A stretch of DNA of 64,000 bases from Mucilaginibacter lacusdianchii (lineage in GTDB: Bacteria; Bacteroidota; Bacteroidia; Sphingobacteriales; Sphingobacteriaceae): assembly GCF_009770985.1 (NCBI RefSeq), contig NZ_WSRW01000002.1:558001-622000 (forward strand). The letters run 5' to 3'. The position numbers were made by a program, and so were the translations under genes. Shown here piece by piece: positions 37,501 to 46,239 of this stretch. Numbering within the stretch: the first letter of the stretch is position 1; every line of letters starts with the position of its first letter. The notes beneath the pieces were generated by a model. That model had not been told where the DNA came from and did not search any database. It was given only the letters and a program-made list of their open reading frames with translations.

Positions 37501-38285
37501 ATCTCCGCATCTTGAAACTTGAATTTACTGACTCTCAGGCCATAAGCCAAACGGATGGAGCGAAAGACCACAAATGACACTGCGGTCAAGAAAATGAGCA
37601 AAGAGGTCCAATGAAGGTCTTTCGCCAGCCAACCAGGGAACTTGGTTAGTAACAATTGTTCATCTTTTTCCGGAAAAAATAAATAAGAACCGAACAGCAT
37701 GGCCGCCATGATGCTCACAGTGATCCAGATGAGTTGTTTACGCTTGAAGTTTTTGATCTTCTTAAAGCGGGAATCAGGTATTTTTTTGTCTTCTTCGTGA
37801 TAAAATATCTGTTGCAGGATACTCAGCTCAATAAGTCGGAGGAGGTCATCCTTGCTTTTGGGCAGGTCCGGTTTGTCTTTCGTTTCCATGGTTGCCGGAG
37901 GCGTTGAACCTCCGCCAGATGCGGGTGCAGGATCCTTTTCTTCCTTATCCTCGCCAGGGTTCTCTTCTTTAAAAGTCGCCAGTGATATCTCCAAAAATAC
38001 CAAGTCCGTGTTTTGGTTGTTCTTTTGGAAGGTTTTCAAAATACTGCTTTTACCTGAGCCATAAGGTCCTGTTAAGGCGATGTTGTAAATGTTTTTCGTC
38101 CTGCGATGCTCCAAAGCCCAATTCAGAGCCTCAAAATATTGATGTGCATCCGCGTTGTCGATTGGTGACAATGGGTTATAAGCGGACCCGGTCTCTGTAA
38201 CTGCATCCTCTCGATCCCAGGCATTAATGTATTTACCCAACAATTTGTGAGTAGATTTGGCAAAATTTTTTAAGTATTTCTTCAC
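34536..38285 (-). pseudogene. YobI/KAP-like membrane P-loop NTPase, interrupted by one in-frame TAG
   Basis: One continuous frame of 1250 codons is split by a TAG at 36069-36071. The first part (738 residues) has Walker A GPYGSGKSS (73-81), two transmembrane segments (about 184-205 and 227-243), and Walker B VVLIEDLDRF (291-300) with FIYAVRDEMF after it, like KAP/YobI-family NTPases. Past the TAG the same frame continues for 19 codons to an ATG at 36011 and then 491 residues of helical repeats. The combined length of about 1250 fits one large protein. Function: a membrane-anchored NTPase, possibly defence-related given its place on the island. Either a recent nonsense mutation, a readthrough codon or a sequencing error. 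Confidence 0.85.
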
Positions 38286-38580
38286 GATGGTTCAGGTATT
38301 TAACTACTACTCAGTGAAGATAAACAATTTCAGACAACCTGAAACAGCCGTTTTAGCATCAATACTTTGGGGGATTATAGGAACCCGCTACACCTTTAAT
38401 TTTGAAATTCTATCCTAACAAAATTTGTGATGCTGACCAAAAATTATTATCTTTAGTCTCATTACACTAAGTAGCATAATTTAAGGGTCAAATAGTGGCC
38501 ATCTGGTGAGCGCTCGGTGAGCAGGGCTATAAACCAAGACATAGATATCAAAAGAGAGCCTGTAACGCCGTTCTCAGCGT
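38286..38580. other. Right-end intergenic region of the island with arm-like repeats
   Basis: Holds TTACACTAAGT (38462-38472), CTGGTGAGC (38503-38511) and GGTGAGCAGG (38516-38525), all also found near attL. No gene is recognised. Probably promoter of the NTPase gene plus integrase arm sites. Confidence 0.5.
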
Positions 38581-38598
38581 TCCCTCCGGCTCCACCAA
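38581..38598 (+). repeat. Right attachment site (attR)
   Basis: TCCCTCCGGCTCCACCAA, exact copy of 15832-15849. Confidence 0.92.
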
Positions 38599-38608
38599 CA
38601 AAATTTTA

Positions 38609-38640
38609 AAAAGGCCCTTATTTAGCAATAAGGGCCTTTT
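38609..38640 (+). terminator. Displaced ssrA terminator
   Basis: Perfect 14-bp stem (38609-38622 with 38627-38640, core GGCCCTTATT) and TAGC loop, then T's. It lies 11 bp past attR, where the ssrA terminator would have been before insertion. Confidence 0.85.
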
Positions 38641-39025
38641 ATTATATTAAATTTTTGATTGGTAGCAAAAATGGTAGCAATTTTCTAAAAGCCCGTATTC
38701 AAATAACGATGGCAATTTGAATGGCGATACAAAATTTTATTGTAATTATACAATGTTAGGCACGCAATCAAAATCTGCTACTGCTGTCTTGAGTTTAATT
38801 TTATTGCACTTACGAGATTCACTGAACTTACCTGCAAGTTGTTATATGACCAGCAATACCAACTATATTTTATTAGTCAATGATATGTTTTTATGCTTTG
38901 CGATTGTGGCATGTGTTTTTGTGACTTTGTAAAAAGTATCTCTATTGAATGCACAAAATTTTTAATGCTACTAGTATTTAATGCGAACCCTTCTCAAGTC
39001 ATCCAACGGGTATTATATGTGACAT

Positions 39026-39187
39026 CTAATAAATGGTGTCCAGGTTGGCATCAATAGCTGTATCGTCGGATTCGTCCGTTAAGCCTTTTTCAGCACGGGC
39101 AACAATAGCATCGATACATTTTTGAGATAGGTTCACGCCTGCTGATTTTACCTTCAGTCGTGCTGCAATCTTGATTTTAAGTGACAT
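39026..39187 (-). pseudogene. Phage scaffold-like protein, N-terminal fragment
   Basis: A 53-residue frame reads MSLKIKIAARLKVKSAGVNLS, then QKCIDAIVARAEKGLTDESD. This is the start of a small head/scaffold protein common in Bacteroidota prophages, which usually runs to 150 residues or more. A TAG follows DTIY and no matching sequence follows. It lies downstream of the portal relic on the same strand, in the order expected for a phage head module. Short and damaged, so the call rests on pattern only. Confidence 0.5.
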
Positions 39188-39383
39188 AGTAAGTTTTTGA
39201 GTGAGTTGCTAAGTTGCATTTTTTAATTACTCGTCTACACCTTGCGGATATGTCACGAAGTTACTGGTAGGGTCGCGTGTGGTAAAGTTCGTGGACTTAC
39301 TAAGTGGGGTTGGTTGATGTATTTAATTAATGCAGCTTGACGTTTATAGTTGCTCGGAAAGCACTTAACAATGAATGGTTCAA

Positions 39384-39414
39384 TTTGAACTCATCGTTCT
39401 GTTTAATATCTTCG
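39384..39414 (+). promoter_or_regulatory. Bacteroidota-type promoter of the first propeller lipoprotein
   Basis: TTTG (39384-39387), 19-bp spacer, TATCTTCG (39407-39414), then ATG 25 bp downstream. The -7 box has one mismatch to TAnnTTTG. Confidence 0.6.
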
Positions 39415-39439
39415 CTCTAACTTAAACCCCAATACTCCA

Positions 39440-40885
39440 ATGGCTAAATATTTAGCACTTTGTACGTTATCACTGTTTCTCTTTCTTTCCGGATGCTCGA
39501 AGAAAGATTCTGAACCTGTAAAGACTCAAACTGACACGCCCCCACCTGTTGATAATACGCCAACTTTTAATTTTACAGTTACTGTTGCTGCGGTGACAGA
39601 TAGCTCTGCTGCAATTACGCTCAACACCACGAATGCAAAGCAAAGCGACGTCTTAAAATACGCTATCACGTTAAATAACAAAACGATAGCTGAGAACCAG
39701 CAAGGCGCTAGTTATATCATCAAGAAATTAACTGCTGAAACCAGTTATGAAGGCAAGGTTGAACTGAAAGATCAGCACGGCAATGTGAAGTCACAACCGA
39801 TTAGCTTTCAAACTTTAAAATACTATCTAAAATTCATCAAGACATATGATGTAGCACCTGAAAACCAAGGTGACTCCTTCATACAAACACCTGATGGCGG
39901 ATATGTGATCAGCGGCTTTGCATCAGCCAGTTATAAGGAGGGTATTTATGGAAACAGTTACAATAACGAGATCATCACGCTCTTGCGAGTTGATAAATTT
40001 GGAAACAAGATTTGGTCTAACAGTTTCTGGTACGATAATAGGTTTTCAGTAGGGCATACTAAATACAACGTTGTACAACTGGCTGATGGTGGGTTTGTTG
40101 TAAACGGATCGTCCGCCATTGTAAAAGTCGACGCCAATGGGCATAGATTGTGGGAACACTACTTTCCAAGAACCGGGCTAAATCTTCTGATACGTAACGT
40201 TTCGGTGAATAAAGATAACACCATCATGGTAGTTGGTTATGGTGATGCAGGCGCTCTCATATATAAGTTTTCGTCAGATGGTAAACTTATATGGGAAAAT
40301 CACTTCTTTGATAAAGATGAAAAAACTTTTACATCGGCCACTGCTATTGCAGAAACCAACGATCATGGATTTATTGTTATTGGGGAATATGCCGGCACTG
40401 AAGTCATTCAATCATATTACGCCAAACTTGATGATAGAGGAAACGTTGTTTGGTTAAAGCGATTCCCCATAACCGGCACATGCCATGCTAAGGACGTTAA
40501 GGCAGGGCCAGACGGTACTTTTACAATCATAACTGATATCCTCCAAAGTAGACCTAGAATTACAACAATCACACCTAATGGAGATGTGCTGATGACAGCA
40601 GATTTAAACATTACCGAATACTTAATATTAACCGGTTTTGATTTTACGCCCGATGGATATATACTTTCCGGCATTTACGTACCACCGTTTGCAGGCATAT
40701 CTAATTACTGGATGCTCATCAAAACGGATAAACAAGGCAAAATTATCTGGAAGAAAAGATATACAGAAGGCAACTGTTATGACGTGAAATACATTGATGA
40801 AGGTTTTGTTGCTTCAGGCAGCCACGATGGTCCTCTTGATTACCAAATCAAACTGATGAAGGTAGACAAGGATGGGAATAATTAA
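39440..40885 (+). CDS. Beta-propeller lipoprotein with FN3-like domain (copy 1)
   Basis: The 481-residue protein has a lipoprotein signal (LSLFLFLSGCSKK; lipid on Cys19). An Ig/FN3-like domain follows (about 45-130: FNFTVTVAAVTDSSAAITL, then KVELKDQHGNVKS). The rest is a propeller-like region of repeated TPDGGYVISG / ADGGFVVNG / DGKLIWENHF units. These repeats (D-G-G-[FY]-x-[VI]-x-G with KxDxxGxxxW) resemble delta-60/PQQ-like blades. It is probably surface-exposed and of unknown role. A close paralogue lies inverted at 50413-51870. Its own promoter is visible, and it is intact within a zone of decayed genes. Confidence 0.8.
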   Translation: MAKYLALCTLSLFLFLSGCSKKDSEPVKTQTDTPPPVDNTPTFNFTVTVAAVTDSSAAITLNTTNAKQSDVLKYAITLNNKTIAENQQGASYIIKKLTAETSYEGKVELKDQHGNVKSQPISFQTLKYYLKFIKTYDVAPENQGDSFIQTPDGGYVISGFASASYKEGIYGNSYNNEIITLLRVDKFGNKIWSNSFWYDNRFSVGHTKYNVVQLADGGFVVNGSSAIVKVDANGHRLWEHYFPRTGLNLLIRNVSVNKDNTIMVVGYGDAGALIYKFSSDGKLIWENHFFDKDEKTFTSATAIAETNDHGFIVIGEYAGTEVIQSYYAKLDDRGNVVWLKRFPITGTCHAKDVKAGPDGTFTIITDILQSRPRITTITPNGDVLMTADLNITEYLILTGFDFTPDGYILSGIYVPPFAGISNYWMLIKTDKQGKIIWKKRYTEGNCYDVKYIDEGFVASGSHDGPLDYQIKLMKVDKDGNN

Positions 40886-41094
40886 GTCATGAAGAATTAC
40901 CTTTTAACCACTATTGTTGGTTTTGATTCCTTACTTCTTATTCCGTAAGAATATACCGGCCACTGAGCCGTTGCCTTAATTGCTGATCGGCTGAAACATT
41001 TGTTTTATAATATATGCCTCGTGACCTAAAATCGAATTACAGTTGTGAAATACACTCTTATAATTATTAAAATGCACCATCGGAGGATAATCGC

Positions 41095-41128
41095 TTTGTT
41101 TGAAAGTGCTGATTGATTCATATCTTTG
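41095..41128 (+). promoter_or_regulatory. Promoter of the kelch-like lipoprotein
   Basis: TTTG (41095-41098), 22-bp spacer, TATCTTTG (41121-41128), ATG 20 bp on. Exact -7 consensus; the spacer is 1-2 bp longer than usual. Confidence 0.6.
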
Positions 41129-41147
41129 AACAATCACAGAACAACAT

Positions 41148-42929
41148 ATGTCTAAGCCTTATTGCTATTACTTTGCTTGGTTTTTCCTTTGCATCTCTTT
41201 TCTTAACTCAGGATGTAAAAAAGACCATACACAAGAAGAAACAAAACCTCAAAAACCAGTTGAGCAACCTTTTTATTCAGATGTAAAGGTAGATAGCATC
41301 ACTAACTTGTCGATGGTTGTTTCTTATAAGCTTACTAAAGATGCTAAGTCGACGAAGGTTTACTTCGATAATGATTCGTTGGATTTAATAAATGAACTTG
41401 CAGGAACAAGCAAACCTCCAACAAATTTTAACAACTCCAGATACTATTCTAAGTATGCTTTCAGTATTTATCTTGATAATGTTAAAGCATATTATCGAAT
41501 AGGTATGATTGATAAAGATGGTAAAGAAATACTATCTCCCGTCTTCAGTCAGGCATTTGCCCCATATGAAATCAGAAATCCTTATATTGTAACTGGAAAA
41601 GGCGCTTTCAACTACCACCCAAAAGACTTTTTTATAAATTATGAAGGAGGCATTCTGTATGAAGGAGGTATTACCCCATATAAGACCATCGGTTATCAGG
41701 ATAACTCCTTATTAGTAGAGGTGGTAGGTACTGACGAGAATGTACAAAACTATAGCGGCACTTTAAATAACGTCAGCCTTACCGTCAGTAGGATTTTGAA
41801 GAATACGGGATTTGAACCACACAGGCAGGTTCTATTTGATGTACCCGATGATTTTCCACTGGGAACCGCAAAGTTCACACTTTCGTACAAAGGCAAGCTG
41901 GTATATACAACTGATGTAACGGTATCCAACGGCGGTTTATTAACAGCAATTAAACATCCGGTAAAATACACGCTCGCTGGTTGTTTTTTCGAATCTGGTG
42001 GAAAATTGTACACTTACTCAAACTTTGGTCAAGGCCAAACTAATTTTTACAGCCTTGTCCCTGCAACAGGTGGCTGGCAAGAATTACCTGTTTCGAATGA
42101 GATGGAACCTAGCCCTTATTTTGACTATAGAAACGGCGCTAAAACCATAAATGGCATAATATATTTTCCTCCAACGTATGACCGGCCAAGTGGCAAAAAT
42201 CAAGAACAGTATTACCGAGAATTCATTACTTCCTATAACCCTACAACTAACGAATGGAGAAGGACTTACCTTTTATTAACTTCAGATCACGATGAGGATC
42301 GTTCGCTAAGTATTGTTGATTTCTTTGTTTGGAACAATAAATTATATTGTATTACAAGTGAGTCAAATTTTTTTTACAACCAACAAGCAGTTGGCAAATT
42401 AAATTTAAGGATCTTTGACCCGGCAGATGGAAGCTGGAATGTATATATGTCTTTTCCGAATGATTTAGGCAATGTGCGAACAGTAATCAACAATGGGCAT
42501 ATCTATTTGCTTCAAACAGCTGCGGTCGTATCCGGCCCAGCTTCGTCAAACTTTGTCAATAAATTCTATGAGTTTGATTTAAACGGCAAATCTTTAATAA
42601 GAAAGAGTTGGATCGATTATCCCAACACTGGTACTTTCAGGCCATATTTAGTTAGTTTCAATGGCAAAATAATTGTTTATGGTGGTCAATGGGGCGCTGG
42701 CTATACCAGCCTTTATTCTTCGCTATTCGCCTCCTATGACCCGGCCACCGACAAGTGGTCCCCGGTAATTGGAAACAGTTACTTTACAGCTTGGGTTAGC
42801 CAGACTGAAGGTTTCTTATTGCCGATTAATGGAAGCCTTTATGTTGGTTTAGGATATGATGTTTACTCAAACGGCAATAAAGGTGCTAGCAAGGTTAACT
42901 ATACCGTGTATAAGGTATCTATGAGATAG
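41148..42929 (+). CDS. Kelch-like beta-propeller lipoprotein
   Basis: The 593-residue protein starts with a lipoprotein signal (WFFLCISFLNSGCKKD; lipid on Cys23). An Ig-like region follows, then an IPT/TIG-like segment with LPLGTAKFTLSYKGKLVYTTDV-type strands (about 230-265). A kelch/galactose-oxidase-like propeller begins at about 280: YNPTTNEWRR, RIFDPADGSWNVYMSF, SYDPATDKWSPV. The kelch units are spaced roughly 50-60 residues apart. Likely anchored in the outer membrane and facing outward; ligand unknown. It lies 262 bp after the first propeller lipoprotein, with its own promoter. Confidence 0.8.
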   Translation: MSKPYCYYFAWFFLCISFLNSGCKKDHTQEETKPQKPVEQPFYSDVKVDSITNLSMVVSYKLTKDAKSTKVYFDNDSLDLINELAGTSKPPTNFNNSRYYSKYAFSIYLDNVKAYYRIGMIDKDGKEILSPVFSQAFAPYEIRNPYIVTGKGAFNYHPKDFFINYEGGILYEGGITPYKTIGYQDNSLLVEVVGTDENVQNYSGTLNNVSLTVSRILKNTGFEPHRQVLFDVPDDFPLGTAKFTLSYKGKLVYTTDVTVSNGGLLTAIKHPVKYTLAGCFFESGGKLYTYSNFGQGQTNFYSLVPATGGWQELPVSNEMEPSPYFDYRNGAKTINGIIYFPPTYDRPSGKNQEQYYREFITSYNPTTNEWRRTYLLLTSDHDEDRSLSIVDFFVWNNKLYCITSESNFFYNQQAVGKLNLRIFDPADGSWNVYMSFPNDLGNVRTVINNGHIYLLQTAAVVSGPASSNFVNKFYEFDLNGKSLIRKSWIDYPNTGTFRPYLVSFNGKIIVYGGQWGAGYTSLYSSLFASYDPATDKWSPVIGNSYFTAWVSQTEGFLLPINGSLYVGLGYDVYSNGNKGASKVNYTVYKVSMR

Positions 42930-42960
42930 CACGCTTGTATTTACTGGTACTGTGCAGTAA

Positions 42961-43172
42961 GTATATGGCTATAAAGACCTAGGCAGCCTGGTTCTGCTTA
43001 ACGTGGGCGCTGCATATCCTAATCAGCCATTGACTGTGGTATTAAGAGGTCAGGCAAAGTCGCTTGCTGCAAAAGTAGATGGAATGGTCATTACGATAAT
43101 AGGTAAACTTATAGATATAAGAAAAAGGTGCAGATTGAGGTTAGTGATCCGCAGTATCTTATTTTGCAATGA
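42961..43172 (+). pseudogene. OB-fold-like domain fragment, frameshifted
   Basis: The frame after a TAA at 42958 reads YGYKDLGSLVLLNVGAAYPN, then QPLTVVLRGQ and GMVITIIGKLID. This is the C-terminal OB-fold pattern of small exported Bacteroidota proteins (normally ...VTGxIxDYxGKxEIxVxDP...). Near 43121-43128 the frame breaks: VQIEVSDPQYL continues in another frame. The N-terminal half is missing. It is a decayed fragment, with a 5' truncation and an indel. Confidence 0.6.
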
Positions 43173-43261
43173 TCGTTATAAATTAAAGGCTGCTTTTATC
43201 AATGGAGTCTCTTTTGCACCAAGTAATCTTTTCTCTATATTACAAGACTATTTAATGAACC

Positions 43262-43444
43262 GTGAAACACCTTATCACACTGGTAGCACTGGCTACTACC
43301 CTTTCTGCTACGGCCGGACATAAGCCTGTCGCCAAAGCTGCGTTTGCCACCTGCACCGGCAGCAAATCTTGTAAAGCCTGTAAAAATTGTTAGTATTGTA
43401 AGCACTGCGCTAAGAATAGCGGTACGGGTGGCGTTTGTAAGTAA
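43262..43444 (+). pseudogene. Small exported Cys-rich peptide gene with in-frame TAG
   Basis: The frame begins with GTG at 43262 and encodes a signal peptide (HLITLVALATTLSATAG). A mature part follows with TCTGSKSCKACKNC, a TAG at 43391-43393, then YCKHCAKNSGTGGVCK and TAA at 43442-43444. The Cys pattern (CxxC repeats) runs across the TAG, so the codon probably replaced a sense codon such as AAG. The GTG start also looks like a mutated ATG. Similar small Cys-rich secreted proteins occur in Bacteroidota with no known function. Confidence 0.65.
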
Positions 43445-43510
43445 GAGATAATATACTGCCGTTCAATGTGCAATTACTTTGTATTTAGTGTTTGTTGTAT
43501 AGTTTGCATT

Positions 43511-43762
43511 ATGGCTGAATATATTACTGCTGTTTACTTTGATAGCCCCAATGGCACTGTGCTTGGTGGACCTATAATGTTTGATGGTAATGAATACATG
43601 TTTATCGATCAACATAGCGGATCTGATCTATATTTTCGAGTAAAAAAGTCGGAACAAGGCTGGTATTACTCTGGCGGTCCAGACATATTTGTTATTCCAC
43701 AAACATTTGTTGACGCAGTTGGCGAACAGATTGATAAACAATACCAAGAAAATAATAAATGA
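43511..43762 (+). CDS. Hypothetical small protein
   Basis: Not recognised. The 83-residue protein from the ATG at 43511 (MAEYITAVYFDSPNGTVLG) has alternating beta-like segments and ends GEQIDKQYQENNK. No signal or membrane segment with this start; an upstream ATG at 43466 would add a hydrophobic Cys-rich stretch and is less likely. The frame is intact, with codon use like its neighbours. Confidence 0.5.
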   Translation: MAEYITAVYFDSPNGTVLGGPIMFDGNEYMFIDQHSGSDLYFRVKKSEQGWYYSGGPDIFVIPQTFVDAVGEQIDKQYQENNK

Positions 43763-43804
43763 CAGTTCGGCATGAGTGATTAATGCGATACAATGTTTCC
43801 ATAG

Positions 43805-45306
43805 TTACTTTTCCAAGTATTCCGATGGTCTAGGCGCCGACGTTACCGGCTGCAACAACTTAGCCGCTTCCGTTGCTTCGGCATTAATCCGTTCATACTC
43901 TTCTTCGGGATTAGCGGTAAATGCCAGTTGCTTTACAGCCGTTTCCTTACTCATCAACCCAGCACCCACCAGACTAACAATATTGGCGTACTCCTCTTTT
44001 AAATTACGCGGCAGCTCAATCTTAAACTCCGGTTTCATCACCAGCCCTACGGATGGCTTAACTTCTGTATTGATTACCGCCATAGCTGACTTTAAGAAGT
44101 TCAGATTACGCTGATGAAACATACCGATACTGCCTTTATGTTTCCGGCGTGCTTTGTTGGTAGCCGGTAACAGCATTATTTCAATGGTAACACCTGGCAA
44201 ATCTCCGCTGATGTCTTCAAACTTCAAATCTGGTGTAGCCGTCTCAATAAAAATGTCAGTCCGGATGTTCTTACGCTCGTCGCTGGCTGACTGCTGCCCT
44301 CCTTTGGATTCTACATATCTCAAATCTGCATTATCGCATCCATCTGGAAGGTTTTACGGGTATTGGATGCGCCTCCACCGGTAGCCGCCACGATGTTGCC
44401 ACGTGCCAGCAAGATAGGGAATGCGGATTGCTGATTTTCATCAGCCGTGTCACTGTCTATCTCCTCTACCCTCTCAATTTTCGCATCAACATCGGCCCAT
44501 TCGGTGCGCTTCTGTTCATCCAGAATAAAATTTGCCTTACCATATTTGATGAGTGTTGAATTTTCCAGTTGCCATCCGCCAGTATCCTGCTTAAACGTCA
44601 TGTACTTATCCGTCAGGAACAGATTCATCTTCTCCACATCCTTGCCATCAATTTTAACGGTGTATCTGCGCGCGGCACCTACCATGTCTTTGTACTGGTC
44701 ACGAATAGGGATGATGATGTTATCATCTTCAGGGCTGAGAATGGTGCAACGCATGCTATATTTACTGTCTTTACGACCTATGCCTTCCCAGTAGTCTTCT
44801 TCGGCTGGTACAGAATACCAAACCAGCAACACGGTGAGGTAGCGCTGTTTTAAGCGCTCGATCTCCAAAGCCAGATAATCAAACTTGTTATCCTCAAGCG
44901 TTTTTTTGACCATGGCCAACATGGTTTCATCTGTTGCAACGTTTTCACGCGGTGTGCAATCAATATCAATACCTCCCGATAGCGCCAGGTCAACCGACCA
45001 ATCTATAATAAGCTTCTGCGTAGCTGAGGGTATGCCGTGAACGGGCTTGGTTTCTTGCCTGAAAATCTCGTCGCCATTGGCATCTTTTACGCCGGTAGTT
45101 ACATCAACATTTCTATCCGGGCGGTATTGCATATCAGATACAACCTTATGCTGTTCAGGCCAGAAATTAACGGACTGCTCTGGGATGTCGGGTGCAAGGT
45201 CGGATATTTTACTGACCAGTTTGGTAGGGTCGCTTAAAAGGGCTTGGATTTCGCTTAGTTCTATTGTAAGCACTATACAAATACCCATGCGTGTAGGCAC
45301 GGGCAT
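43805..45306 (-). pseudogene. Phage portal protein, frameshifted
   Basis: Two overlapping frames make one portal-like protein of about 500 residues. The upstream part (44320-45306) has IELSEIQALLSDPTKLVSKI near its start, and LERLKQRYLTVL- and WEGIGRKDSKYSM-like blocks typical of SPP1-type portals in Bacteroidota prophages. It runs out just after FQMDA. Insertion of one base near 44334/44335 restores the frame into ADLRYVESKGGQQSASDE and the rest (43805-44323), including a normal end. So a single-base deletion split the gene. The 5' end also lies in a long hairpin (45266-45321), so the native start may be lost. Portals form the dodecameric DNA entry ring of phage heads. Confidence 0.7.
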
Positions 45307-45321
45307 TTGTATAGTGCTTAC
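45266..45321. repeat. Long hairpin at the portal 5' end
   Basis: Two 21-nt arms (45266-45286 and 45301-45321) are reverse complements with one mismatch around a 14-nt centre. It spans the predicted start of the portal frame and separates it from the small genes upstream. Confidence 0.75.
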
Positions 45322-45350
45322 TATGAATTATTGATAAGGCTATTCTGACT

Positions 45351-45554
45351 TTATGCAATATTCAACTCACTTTTAATTGCTTTCATGTTTCCCATGGATC
45401 TTTGATATTTTTCGTTGCGACAAAGCCAACATGAGCAAGGTTTGCCATGAGATCTGTAAGCATAAAATTTACCTACTTTTCCTAATAATGACAATTGCGT
45501 TAACCTCTTTTTTAACTTAAGCATTTTCAATTCATGCCTGCGTGCTTTATTCAT
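45351..45554 (-). CDS. Small Cys-containing phage-type protein
   Basis: This 67-residue basic protein (MNKARRHELKMLKLKKRL) contains the knuckle-like motif SHGKPCSCWLCRNEKYQ, with three Cys and a His that could bind zinc. Similar short proteins with the same end are frequent near Bacteroidota prophage genes, but no function is known. It starts 5 bp after the stop of the preceding gene and is probably translationally coupled to it. Confidence 0.65.
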   Translation of the reverse strand: MNKARRHELKMLKLKKRLTQLSLLGKVGKFYAYRSHGKPCSCWLCRNEKYQRSMGNMKAIKSELNIA

Positions 45555-45559
45555 ATGAG

Positions 45560-45985
45560 TTATTTAGAAACTTTTATGTCTCCTTCAACAATAGCTTTTT
45601 GCAAATCATCAACGGTAAAACCATTGCCTTGCTCAAAATCCTCCATACGAAAATTAAAATCTTCGCGTAGCTGGCGACGATATTTTTTCTGCAAGACTTC
45701 TCCTGACGACCTGATTTTAGCAATCAATGTTTTAATGCTTTCAATTTCTGCGGCGGTAAATGTGTCGTTGCCTAGTATGCTATTTACTTCCCAAACCTTT
45801 TCCTGCACTACTGTTCCACCAGCCCTCAAAAGCATCTCTTCCATTTTGTCTAAGGAAATACTTTTGCCCTCGCTTAAGTAAATCTTCCAACCTGCAACAG
45901 TACTGATGCTAACGCCCAGTTTCTTGTATATACCTCGTCTATTAATCAGTGCGGCAAATGCTTCGCGCGTACCCGTTACCACCAT
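45560..45985 (-). CDS. Phage-type regulator, HTH-like N-terminal
   Basis: The protein has about 141 residues from the ATG at 45985. The N-terminal segment REAFAALINRRGIYKKLGVSISTVAGWKIYL looks like a DNA-binding helix-turn-helix, followed by SLDKMEEMLLRAGG. The C-terminal half is charged (IKTLIAKIRSSGEVLQKKYRRQ). Longer starts add a Tyr-rich, unlikely leader. The start overlaps the end of the small membrane-protein gene by 10 bp. Role: likely a phage regulator, by position and fold only. Confidence 0.6.
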   Translation of the reverse strand: MVVTGTREAFAALINRRGIYKKLGVSISTVAGWKIYLSEGKSISLDKMEEMLLRAGGTVVQEKVWEVNSILGNDTFTAAEIESIKTLIAKIRSSGEVLQKKYRRQLREDFNFRMEDFEQGNGFTVDDLQKAIVEGDIKVSK

Positions 45986-46119
45986 ATCTGCCAAATTGCA
46001 AGTCCAGTAATAGTAATAATAGCGCCCACTTCCCACCAACTAAGGGTAAGCTCTCCCTCAATGACAATCTCCTCACCGTCAAGATAGTTCCTTAAGAACT
46101 TGCGAAACCGATTAAACAT
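45976..46119 (-). CDS. Small single-pass membrane protein (47 residues)
   Basis: A short frame from the ATG at 46117-46119 encodes MFNRFRKFLRNYLDGEEIVI, then EGELTLSWWEVGAIITITGL and AIWQIWW, with TAA at 45976-45978. It has a basic amphipathic N-terminus, an acidic linker and one membrane helix. Its end overlaps the regulator ATG by 10 bp. The tight overlap and the coherent topology support a real small gene. Its function is unknown. Confidence 0.6.
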   Translation of the reverse strand: MFNRFRKFLRNYLDGEEIVIEGELTLSWWEVGAIITITGLAIWQIWW

Positions 46120-46239
46120 AATTAATTTTGCCTTTGTATTATTGTTATAGCAAGCTAAAAAAGCGGAAGCCTAATCTTCGGTTGGTCTTTAATAGATTAT
46201 TTATTTAAGGATTTTTCTGACCTCTTTAAACTTGCAACG

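Larger units (their letters stand above)
15849..38598. mobile_element. Integrative mobilizable island at ssrA with defence cargo
   Basis: About 22.7 kb lie between exact 18-bp copies of the ssrA 3' end. The content is that of an integrative and mobilizable element: a tyrosine recombinase next to attL, HTH/excisionase-like proteins, a MobC-like protein and a relaxase. No type IV secretion (tra) genes are seen, so transfer would need a helper element. The cargo is a HEPN protein, a type I restriction operon with an ATPase/HNH pair, and a YobI-like NTPase. The original ssrA terminator (38609-38640) lies beyond attR, which supports insertion rather than ancestral order. Short repeats of TGGTGAGC inside both ends look like integrase arm sites. 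Confidence 0.92.

Noticed and set aside
38717..38932. A 71-residue plus-strand frame past attR
   Set aside because: No recognisable family, weak composition, and no promoter or coupling to a neighbour.
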